In this document: positions 1 through 4,853 of the stretch, in pieces
Numbering within the stretch: the first letter of the stretch is position 1
Layout of the letters: each line of letters begins with the position of its first letter
Origin: Planctomycetales bacterium
Lineage (GTDB): Bacteria > Planctomycetota > SBBH01
Direction: 5' to 3'
Assembly: GCA_005239795.1 (NCBI GenBank)
Contig: SBBH01000048.1
Coordinates: 1-8,382, forward strand
DNA length: 8,382 nt
Notes under the pieces: model-generated
The model's input: the letters and a program-made list of their open reading frames with translations, nothing else
Told to the model about the DNA's origin: nothing
The model's database searches: none
Translations under genes and position numbers: made by a program

Positions 1-925
1 GGCTCTGGGGGTGGGGGGGCTTCCCCGCGGGCGCGTCGTCGAGGTGTTCGGGCCGGAATCGTCCGGCAAGACCACGATTGCCCTGCATGTTCTGGCCAAC
101 GCCCAGCGGGCCGGGGGAGTAGCCGCTTTTGTCGACGCCGAGCATGCCCTGGACCCGGCCTATGCCCGGCGCCTCGGTGTGGATCTCGAGAATCTTTTGA
201 TTTCGCAGCCGGACACCGGCGAGCAGGCGTTGGGGATCGTGGAAATGCTGGTGCGCTCCGACGCCGTCGACGTGGTGGTGATCGATTCGGTGGCGGCGCT
301 GGTGCCGGCCGCCGAGATCGAAGGGGAGATGGGGGACGCTCATATGGGGCTCCAGGCGCGGCTCATGTCGCAGGCCTTGCGCAAGCTCACGGGGGCGATC
401 AACCAATCGAAGACGATTGTGATCTTCATCAACCAGCTCCGCGAGAAGATCGGCGTGATGTTCGGGAACCCCGAGACCACCCCGGGAGGGCGGGCCCTTA
501 AATTCTATGCCTCGGTGCGGCTCGATGTGCGCCGGATCCAGAGCCTGAAGGTGGGTGAGGAGAATCTGGGGAACCGCACGCGCGTGACGGTGGTCAAGAA
601 CAAGGTGGCGCCCCCTTTCCGCCGGGCCGAATTCGACATGGTGTTCGGCCAGGGGATCTCCTGGGCGGGGGATGTGCTGGATACCGCAGAGATCTTGGGC
701 GTCGTGAAAAAATCGGGGAGTTCGTGGTATGAGTTTGGGGCCACGAAGCTCGGCCACGGGAGACCGGCGGCGATCGCTTCTCTCAAGGAAAACCCGGATG
801 TCCTGGCCGAGATTGCCGCGAAGGTGAAGGCGTTCCGAATGGCGCCCGCTGTCCCGGCTGCTAGCGACGGTAAAGACAGCCAGGATGGCAAGGAGGCCAA
901 GAACGGCAAGAACGAGAAGGAATAA
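1..925 (+). CDS. recA: RecA recombinase, 5' end cut off by the window
   Basis: RecA is the ATP-dependent strand-exchange protein of homologous recombination and the co-protease that triggers the SOS response. It acts as a filament on single-stranded DNA in the cytoplasm. The frame is already open at base 2 (ALGVGGLPRGR), so the GTG at 11 is an internal valine and the true start lies upstream; about 50 N-terminal residues are probably missing. Visible landmarks are Walker A GPESSGKTT (bases 50-76), the FVDAEHALDP segment, Walker B DVVVIDS (269-289), loop L1 around EGEMGDAHMGLQARLMSQ, and loop L2 with FINQLREKIG followed by NPETTPGGRALKF (about 425-505). The core is complete and intact, with no intein. 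The C-terminal tail after about base 840 is rich in Lys, Asp, Gly and Asn rather than the strongly acidic tail of E. coli RecA. The stop is TAA at 923-925. The next gene starts 97 bases downstream on the same strand. Confidence 0.98.
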   Translation, partial: ALGVGGLPRGRVVEVFGPESSGKTTIALHVLANAQRAGGVAAFVDAEHALDPAYARRLGVDLENLLISQPDTGEQALGIVEMLVRSDAVDVVVIDSVAALVPAAEIEGEMGDAHMGLQARLMSQALRKLTGAINQSKTIVIFINQLREKIGVMFGNPETTPGGRALKFYASVRLDVRRIQSLKVGEENLGNRTRVTVVKNKVAPPFRRAEFDMVFGQGISWAGDVLDTAEILGVVKKSGSSWYEFGATKLGHGRPAAIASLKENPDVLAEIAAKVKAFRMAPAVPAASDGKDSQDGKEAKNGKNEKE

Positions 926-983
926 GGCACCGCGCGGAGGTTATTTTTGCGCGAATCCTAAGGGCACAAACGCAGGGCATGGT

Positions 984-1017
984 CATGAAAGTGCATGAAA
1001 GAATGCATGAAAGGAGG
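984..1017 (+). repeat. Three CATGAAAG repeats running into a Shine-Dalgarno
   Basis: The octamer CATGAAAG occurs three times, at 984-991, 994-1001 and 1006-1013. The last copy merges with the AGGAGG ribosome binding site at 1012-1017, five bases before the ATG at 1023. The copies start 10 and 12 bases apart, close to one helical turn. They could be protein-binding repeats, a leader structure, or a remnant of slippage. No function can be assigned from sequence alone. Confidence 0.5.
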
Positions 1018-1022
1018 GAGGT

Positions 1023-1316
1023 ATGTCTCAGCCATTGACGCGGTTTGCGAGCGGCCGGGTCCAGCTTTCGGTGTGGGAAAATGAGGGAGCGAAGGGGAGG
1101 TATCACAGCATCCGCATTGCGAATCGCTACAGGGATTCCAAGACGGGGGAGTGGAAGGATTCGGGAAGATTCTTTCCTGGGGAACTCTCGGCCCTGCAAG
1201 GGTTGATCCAGCAGGCGCTCGATTTCCTGGGAAACGGCGAGAGACCGGGGGGAAGATCCTCCCGGCCAGCCTTGGACCCTGTTGAGGAGGGAGGTCGAGG
1301 CCAGCGTCCGTTTTAG
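1023..1316 (+). CDS. Small conserved-looking protein downstream of recA, function unknown
   Basis: This is a 97-residue cytoplasmic protein without signal peptide or membrane segment. The start is well supported by AGGAGG at 1012-1017, five bases before the ATG. Residues 1-70 look like a compact folded unit: alternating beta-type segments (GRVQLSVWEN at 11-20, then YHSIRIANRYRD and GEWKDSGRFF) are followed by one helix (ELSALQGLIQQALDFL, 54-69). The SVWENEG...YHS.....YRD..GEWK pattern resembles a group of short hypothetical proteins I associate with several bacterial lineages, sometimes likened to the PC4/Whirly single-strand DNA-binding fold. That link is from memory and is weak. Residues 71-97 are Gly/Arg/Pro-rich and probably disordered. 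Its position behind recA would suit a nucleic-acid-related role, but this is inference. It may share the recA transcript, since no clear terminator lies between them. Confidence 0.75.
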   Translation: MSQPLTRFASGRVQLSVWENEGAKGRYHSIRIANRYRDSKTGEWKDSGRFFPGELSALQGLIQQALDFLGNGERPGGRSSRPALDPVEEGGRGQRPF

Positions 1317-1334
1317 AGGTGACAAAAAGGGGGG

Positions 1335-1370
1335 CCCGGGGGCTCCGGCCGCGCGCCGGGGCCCCCCGGG
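1335..1370. other. Very GC-rich hairpin in the 1317-1583 gene-free stretch
   Basis: Bases 1335-1348 pair with 1356-1370 in a 14-bp stem with one bulged C (1362), one G-T pair and a 7-base loop (1349-1355). No T run follows on the + strand, so it is not a standard intrinsic terminator for the preceding gene. Read on the - strand, a run of five T (complement of 1324-1328) follows after six C. It could therefore stop antisense transcription or act as a 3' mRNA stabiliser. A 9-base direct repeat GGTCGATAA occurs just downstream at 1383-1391 and 1417-1425. The rest of 1317-1583 shows no gene. Confidence 0.55.
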
Positions 1371-1497
1371 GTTACTCAATAAGGTCGATAAAGTCGGAAA
1401 AGTCAGGTCAGTTTTGGGTCGATAAGGGAAAGTAGGCCGCACTCCCTCTCCCGGGATATCGGCCGGCCGCTCCTGATGGGGTTTTCAGGGGTTGCCG

Positions 1498-1511
1498 GGT
1501 TCGTCCGAACC
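1498..1511. promoter_or_regulatory. Perfect 14-base palindrome, candidate operator
   Basis: GGTTCG-TC-CGAACC is a perfect inverted repeat with a 2-base centre. A further GAACCGG follows at 1522-1528. It lies 72 bases upstream of the start of a ribbon-helix-helix protein. Such proteins often repress their own genes by binding short inverted repeats, so autoregulation is a reasonable guess. Some LexA boxes also contain GTTCG/CGAAC half-sites, which is an alternative. No convincing -35/-10 pair was recognised around it. Confidence 0.35.
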
Positions 1512-1583
1512 GTACGGCCTTGAACCGGAACGCGGTCCCTGACGTTTGCAGGGGGGGCCAGAGGCCGGAGAAAGGAGAGGGGT

Positions 1584-1949
1584 ATGAAGTCGCTCAAAGT
1601 ACGGATGGACGATCGGTTGTACCGGCAGGTCGAGGAGATTTGCCAGGCGGCCGGGATCACGCGGGAGGATCTCGTCGGATCCCTGTTCAAGGAAGCGATG
1701 AAGGGGGCCGCCTCCAAAAAAGCCTGGGGGATGAGCGGTTCTTCGCCCGCGGCGCCCCGGTATCTGTTTCCCGAGATGGAGGAAGGGTGGACGCCGCGGA
1801 TCCGGCAGGGGGGCGGGAATCCGAGGGGCGACCTATCCGGCGAAAGGGGTGCATCTCGGGATCCTTTGACGTCCGAGGCGGTCTTGGCTTACGCGCGCGA
1901 ATTGGCCAGAACCTATGAATGTGCGGGCGCTTCGGCGCATCCTGTATAA
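1584..1949 (+). CDS. Putative ribbon-helix-helix (Arc/CopG-like) DNA-binding protein
   Basis: This 121-residue protein starts at an ATG preceded by AGGAG about six bases upstream. Residues 2-8 (KSLKVRM) fit the single beta strand that pairs in a ribbon-helix-helix dimer. Residues 10-23 form helix A, GIT at 24-26 forms the turn, and residues 27-40 (REDLVGSLFKEAMK) form helix B. This is the pattern of Arc/MetJ/CopG-type transcriptional regulators and antitoxins. Residues 41-95 are Gly/Ser/Pro/Arg-rich and probably disordered, with one aromatic patch around YLFPEMEEGW (60-69). Residues 97-111 form one more likely helix. The tail is long for a simple antitoxin, and no toxin-like ORF is adjacent. 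A perfect palindrome 72 bases upstream could be its operator. The DNA-binding call rests on the N-terminal pattern only. Overlapping ORFs in other frames have no family resemblance. Confidence 0.65.
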   Translation: MKSLKVRMDDRLYRQVEEICQAAGITREDLVGSLFKEAMKGAASKKAWGMSGSSPAAPRYLFPEMEEGWTPRIRQGGGNPRGDLSGERGASRDPLTSEAVLAYARELARTYECAGASAHPV

Positions 1950-1950
1950 T
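1945..1950 (+). promoter_or_regulatory. Perfect TATAAT -10 hexamer before the PDZ gene
   Basis: TATAAT at 1945-1950 overlaps the stop codon of the upstream gene (TAA 1947-1949). No good -35 lies 16-18 bases upstream. A TG directly precedes the box, one base closer than in the extended -10 consensus. If used, transcription would begin near 1957-1962. That would place the TTG at 1956 outside the message and favour a later start for the next gene. Confidence 0.35.
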
Positions 1951-1955
1951 TTTCC

Positions 1956-3551
1956 TTGGTGCGCTTAGAAGGAGCCGGAGAGATTTGTACGGGGCTTGCC
2001 GCGGTGGCGGTCAGCCTCGTTTTTTTTGTCGGCCCGGGCGCCGCCGCCGGCAAGAAAGGAGCCCCGGAGAAGCCGGCCGAGATCCCTTTTGGGGAGCCTT
2101 ACCTCTTGGGGGGGATCGGCGCCAAGGGACTTCTCGAGAAGTACCAAATCGTCATCGTCGAGGTCGAGGCGGGCTCCCCGGCCGATTTGGGGAAGCTCGC
2201 CGTGGGGGACAAGATCGTGGGGCTAAAAATCCCCGGCTTGGGGACGGCCTTTTTCAAGAATTTGTCGGCGACCGAATCCCCGTTCACACAGCTTATCAGC
2301 CTGTTGACGCGGATCGCCTCGGGGCCGAAGGAGAGGTGCAAACTGACTCTTCTGGTAGATCGCCAGGGAAAACTCGACGAATATGTCGTCCGGCCTGAGC
2401 GCACGAAGAAGCACGGGAAGTCCTGCCCCAAGAAGTGCAAGCAGTGCGAGACGGTGATCCAGGAGGCGCTCAATTTTCTGGCCGCCTCGAAAGATTCGGA
2501 ATCGGCGCAGAAGAGTGGCGCGGCATGGACCGTCGAGGAGTCGATCCGGGGGCTTGCTTTCGTGGCCAGCGGGACGACCCCCCAAGAAGGGACGTATGTC
2601 AAACCCCTGCGGGATTGCCTGAAGCGGGTTGTGGAAGGGGTTTCGGCGGCCATGGAGAGCTCCGCCCGGTACCAGAAGAGCGGCGACCAAGGGGAAGGAG
2701 GCGGCCGGATGGAGAATTGGACGCTGGGGTTCGGCGGGCTTTTCCTGGCCGAGCTCTATGCCAAGTTCGGCGCCGACGCGTTGAGTTCCACCGGCGTCCA
2801 GGTCTCCAGCCCTTCCGGCGGCAAGATGACACCGGGGCCCGGGGCGCTTCCGGCTCTTCTGGGAGAGATCGCCAAGACGATCGCCGCCAATCAGGAGGCG
2901 AGCGGCGGATGGGGCCATGGAGGTCCCCTGGGAGTTCCGAACGATCTGAACTACATCGAGGTCCAGGCGTGCGGCAACTGGTGTCTGGCGGCGCTGGGGC
3001 GCATGGACGCCTTGGACATCCCCGTGCCTTCCCTGGCCTTGAAGAAGGCGGTCGCCTATGCCAAGAGTTGCAATGAGAACGGAGGGATCACCTACGCGGC
3101 CGGCGCCCGCTACCGAGGATCGGGGCAGATGGGGCGGACCGGGGCGACCCTCTTCGCCTTTTGGTGCGGAGCTTTGGTGAAGGACGAGCCGCTTTTTTCT
3201 CAGATGGAGCGTTTCGTGGAAAAGAACATCGACAAACTTCCCGATGGCCATGCCTCTCCGACGATGCACTTCCTGGCTTGCGGACTCGGGGCGAGCCGCG
3301 ACGGCTGCGATTCCCCGACGTGGAAGGAATTTTGGGAAAACTACATTCCGAAAATGGAATCCTTGAAACGCTCCGACGGGAGCTTTGCGCTCTGGCCGTC
3401 GGATGTAGGGAACGACCCCAAGTGGAAAGGGCTCATCCCTGAGTCTCAGCTCCCGCCCAACTGGCCAACCGCCACGCATGCCCTTCTCCTGCAGTTGCCA
3501 CGGGAGACGATCTTCGAGCCGCCTCCCAAGAAGAAAAAGAGGAGAGATTAG
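1956..3551 (+). CDS. Exported protein with PDZ-like domain and squalene-cyclase/prenyltransferase-type helical repeats
   Basis: The longest reading gives 531 residues from a TTG at 1956. Residues 12-31 form a hydrophobic stretch ending GAAA-GKK, typical of a signal peptide cut near 31, so the protein is probably exported. Residues about 50-146 resemble a PDZ domain, with LLGGIGAKGL, then IVEVEAGSPADLGKLAVGDKI and a final beta strand near LDEYVV. A C-x3-C-x2-C cluster (157, 161, 164) follows. Residues about 165-520 are mostly helical with repeat motifs of the terpenoid-cyclase alpha/alpha toroid: QEASGGWGHGG (313-323), NGGITYAAG, GRTGATLFAFWCG (393-405) and DGSFALW (474-480). I see no DxDD motif of squalene-hopene cyclases, so cyclase activity is unlikely and a binding or scaffold role is more likely. 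The C-terminus is polybasic (KKKKRRD). The start is uncertain: TTG 1956 and GTG 1959 lack a Shine-Dalgarno, AAGGAG (1969-1974) lies eight bases before an in-frame ATT at 1983, and GTG 2004 is also possible. A strong terminator follows. Confidence 0.85.
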   Translation: MVRLEGAGEICTGLAAVAVSLVFFVGPGAAAGKKGAPEKPAEIPFGEPYLLGGIGAKGLLEKYQIVIVEVEAGSPADLGKLAVGDKIVGLKIPGLGTAFFKNLSATESPFTQLISLLTRIASGPKERCKLTLLVDRQGKLDEYVVRPERTKKHGKSCPKKCKQCETVIQEALNFLAASKDSESAQKSGAAWTVEESIRGLAFVASGTTPQEGTYVKPLRDCLKRVVEGVSAAMESSARYQKSGDQGEGGGRMENWTLGFGGLFLAELYAKFGADALSSTGVQVSSPSGGKMTPGPGALPALLGEIAKTIAANQEASGGWGHGGPLGVPNDLNYIEVQACGNWCLAALGRMDALDIPVPSLALKKAVAYAKSCNENGGITYAAGARYRGSGQMGRTGATLFAFWCGALVKDEPLFSQMERFVEKNIDKLPDGHASPTMHFLACGLGASRDGCDSPTWKEFWENYIPKMESLKRSDGSFALWPSDVGNDPKWKGLIPESQLPPNWPTATHALLLQLPRETIFEPPPKKKKRRD

Positions 3552-3564
3552 AGGTGTTTTTTGG

Positions 3565-3601
3565 AAAGGCCCTTCCTCGGAAATGGGGAGGGGTCTTTTT
3601 T
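3565..3601 (+). terminator. Intrinsic terminator after the PDZ/toroid gene
   Basis: Bases 3567-3578 pair with 3585-3596 around the 6-base loop GGAAAT in a 12-bp stem with three G-T pairs. The A run at 3565-3566 extends the pairing into the T tract. The stem leads straight into six T (3596-3601). It begins 14 bases after the stop codon and should end the transcript here. Confidence 0.9.
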
Positions 3602-3720
3602 GGGTGACAGTTAGATAATATTGTGTCACTAATTTGAGGACAATCAATTTTAAGTCTAGAGATTTTTATTTATATAAGACACTTATTTATTAGCTTTATA
3701 TCAATTTATTTCTATTTGGC
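3602..3720. other. AT-rich intergenic island with an inverted repeat
   Basis: This segment is very AT-rich, in sharp contrast with the GC-rich genes on both sides. It contains the inverted repeat GTGACA-N14-TGTCAC (3604-3609 and 3624-3629), whose spacer holds AATATT. It also has several TTATAT/TTTATA strings, none with a convincing paired -35. It could be a regulatory region for the response regulator, a site for a nucleoid protein, or the edge of an inserted segment. Confidence 0.5.
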
Positions 3721-3724
3721 ATGC

Positions 3725-3739
3725 GGTATACATTTTGCT
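3725..3739 (+). promoter_or_regulatory. Possible sigma-54 (-24/-12) promoter
   Basis: GG at 3725-3726 and GC at 3737-3738 are separated by exactly ten bases, as required for sigma-54 promoters, and the -12 part reads TTTTGCT. The -24 part is CGGTA instead of the usual TGGCA. The predicted start would be near 3750, about 20 bases before the response regulator ATG. A chance match is quite possible. Confidence 0.25.
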
Positions 3740-3769
3740 CTAACTCTTCCTTCAGAAGGAGAGTGAGCC

Positions 3770-4159
3770 ATGATCGCGAAGCGACGGATTCTCTTGGTGG
3801 ATGATGAGCCTGATTTCGTGGCGGGGGCGCGCACCTCCCTTGAGCAGGCCGGATATGAAGTGAGGACCGCCCGTTTGGGGAGACTGGCCTGGGAGATCGT
3901 CCGGGAGGAAAAGGTGGACCTTGTGCTTCTTGACGTCAACCTGCCGGATTTGAACGGGATTGATCTCTGTAAGCGGATCCGGATGGATATACACCTGTGT
4001 GGCTTGCCGGTGATCATGGTGACTCTCAAGACGAGCTTGTCGGACGTTCTGCAGGGGTTCGCCTCGGGCGCCACGGAATATCTGGCCAAGCCGGTGCGCC
4101 AGGAGGATCTCCTGACACATGTGCGCCGCCTCGCGGGGGAGGCTCCGGAGCATTCTTGA
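3770..4159 (+). CDS. Single-domain (REC-only) response regulator
   Basis: This 129-residue cytoplasmic protein consists almost entirely of a CheY-like receiver domain. Its acidic pocket is the Asp-Asp pair at 11-12 (LLVDDEPD), and the phosphoacceptor is Asp55 (VDLVLLDVNLPDLNG). The conserved Thr is Thr85 (VIMVT) and the Lys is Lys107 (YLAKPV), so all catalytic residues are present and phosphorylation is expected. No output domain follows, so it must signal by protein contact, as CheY or Spo0F do. AAGGAG at 3756-3761 lies eight bases before the ATG. The short palindrome CCTTCAGAAGG (3749-3759) overlaps this ribosome binding site and could weakly mask it. No histidine kinase is in the window, so the partner is unknown. 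The gene sits between an AT-rich island and a damaged gene. Confidence 0.93.
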   Translation: MIAKRRILLVDDEPDFVAGARTSLEQAGYEVRTARLGRLAWEIVREEKVDLVLLDVNLPDLNGIDLCKRIRMDIHLCGLPVIMVTLKTSLSDVLQGFASGATEYLAKPVRQEDLLTHVRRLAGEAPEHS

Positions 4160-4208
4160 GCGCGAGCGCGCGATCGAACGGGTTCGCGTCCTCTTCTTGA
4201 GGCTTTTC

Positions 4209-4577
4209 ATGGCGCGATCCGCCTGCCGCCTGATCCTGTGTTGCGGGGCGGCGGCAGCTCTCTTGGCCCCCTCTTGGCGACATGCCCACGCTAAGGAAAC
4301 TGCCAAAGAGTGCAAGGAACGAAAGAAGCAGGCGGCCGCGCGGGATGCCGAGATCCAGGCGCTTTTAGAATCGTTCGACAAAGAATTCCGCCAGGTCCCG
4401 CCCGAGGCGCTCCAGACCGACAACCGAGGTCGAGTCTCGATCGACTCGAACGCCCTCGCCCAACATCACCGCAAGATCCTGAAGACGCTCGAGGGGACCG
4501 CCCACGCGGCGGTGCTCGAGAAGTTGAAGCGGTTTCTCCCCGATCCATGTCATCGGGATCGGCAGCGGCAACAATGA
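4209..4577 (+). CDS. Short exported helical protein, probably the stump of a larger VWA-domain protein
   Basis: From the ATG at 4209 (GAGG at 4199-4202, six bases upstream) the frame encodes 122 residues. An in-frame ATG at 4119 would overlap the response regulator by 41 bases and put 30 basic residues before the signal peptide, so I prefer 4209. Residues 1-28 are a good signal peptide: Arg in the n-region, LILCCGAAAALLA as core, and HAHA-KE as likely cleavage site. Residues 29-60 are highly charged helix, and residues about 80-109 form two further helices (QHHRKILKTLEG, HAAVLEKLKRFL) that recall one HEAT-like repeat. The last dozen residues (CHRDRQRQQ) look like out-of-frame sequence, because another frame from 4543 reads as the end of a VWA domain. 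It may still be expressed as a small secreted protein, but is more likely a decayed gene. Confidence 0.55.
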   Translation: MARSACRLILCCGAAAALLAPSWRHAHAKETAKECKERKKQAAARDAEIQALLESFDKEFRQVPPEALQTDNRGRVSIDSNALAQHHRKILKTLEGTAHAAVLEKLKRFLPDPCHRDRQRQQ

Positions 4578-4629
4578 TTTCATGAGGAAATTGGCCGAGT
4601 GCAATGATGGGGAATACACGGGACTTTGA
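4543..4629 (+). pseudogene. Orphaned C-terminal end of a VWA-like domain, out of frame
   Basis: Shifted by one base relative to the preceding gene, codons from 4543 encode IHVIGIGSGNNDF followed by MRKLAECNDGEYTGL and a TGA at 4627-4629. This matches the last strand and helix of many VWA domains (hydrophobic strand ending GIG, then N/D-rich turn, F(L/M)R.LA..N.GEY). No start codon opens this frame, and a TGA lies upstream at 4525-4527. The VWA core, including the metal-binding DxSxS motif, is absent. The arrangement fits an internal deletion that fused the gene's beginning to its end out of frame. Recognition is by pattern only. Confidence 0.6.
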
Positions 4630-4642
4630 GCGCAGGGAGTGA

Positions 4643-4661
4643 GGATCTCAGGGAGATTTTT
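4643..4661 (+). terminator. Weak terminator-like hairpin after the damaged gene
   Basis: GGATCTC (4643-4649) can pair with GAGATTT (4653-4659) around the 3-base loop AGG, running into T residues (4657-4661). Two of the seven pairs are G-T and the T run is part of the stem, so termination would be inefficient. Confidence 0.3.
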
Positions 4662-4676
4662 CATCGACGGAAAAAC

Positions 4677-4705
4677 TTGACATCTTAAATTGACGTAAGT
4701 ACTTT
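4677..4705 (+). promoter_or_regulatory. Candidate sigma-70 promoter, distal, upstream of dnaG
   Basis: A perfect TTGACA (4677-4682) is followed after 17 bases by TACTTT (4700-4705), which matches the -10 consensus at three positions, in a strongly AT-rich stretch (4672-4735). An overlapping TTGACG (4690-4695) with TAAAGT 16 bases downstream (4712-4717) is an alternative. The start of transcription would be about 140 bases before dnaG. Confidence 0.45.
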
Positions 4706-4746
4706 ATTATATAAAGTTATAAATATAAAAACAGTTCCCTCTTGAT

Positions 4747-4775
4747 TTGACATGAGAGTGAACCAGGGGTAGAGT
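4747..4775 (+). promoter_or_regulatory. Candidate sigma-70 promoter, proximal, for dnaG-rpoD
   Basis: A perfect TTGACA (4747-4752), an ideal 17-base spacer and TAGAGT (4770-4775, four of six consensus positions) predict a start near 4782, about 70 bases before the dnaG start. It is the best promoter match seen in the window. The -10 overlaps the first copy of a 13-base direct repeat. Confidence 0.6.
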
Positions 4776-4833
4776 TCGGGGTTAAATTATTGTGGGGGGG
4801 CTGAGGGGGCGCATCTCTTAAGAGTTCAGGGTT
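4771..4833 (+). repeat. 13-base direct repeat in the dnaG leader
   Basis: AGAGTTCGGGGTT (4771-4783) and AGAGTTCAGGGTT (4821-4833) differ at one base and start 50 bases apart. The first copy overlaps the -10 and start region of the proximal promoter and the second lies just before the dnaG ribosome binding site. A regulatory role is possible but unproven. Confidence 0.4.
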
Positions 4834-4853
4834 GTTTGTTGAAAGGGGTTATT

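Noticed and set aside
931..953. CGCGC/GCGCG stem after recA as a terminator
   Set aside because: Only five pairs with a 13-base loop, and the T run lies inside the loop rather than after the stem.
1520..1918. 132-residue + strand frame overlapping the ribbon-helix-helix gene
   Set aside because: Composition is Gly/Arg-rich without motif, and it starts without a Shine-Dalgarno. The 1584 frame has both.
2223..3647. 474-residue open frame on the - strand
   Set aside because: It lies antisense to the PDZ/toroid gene, has Arg/Gly/Pro-rich composition with no family resemblance, and is typical of chance open frames in GC-rich DNA.
3746..3761. Riboswitch or thermosensor at the response regulator ribosome binding site
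   Set aside because: The palindrome gives only about five or six pairs with a 3-base loop, too small to claim a structured regulatory RNA.
4119..4208. Upstream ATG extension of the short exported protein
   Set aside because: It would overlap the response regulator and place 30 basic residues before a good signal peptide. The ATG at 4209 has a nearby GAGG.
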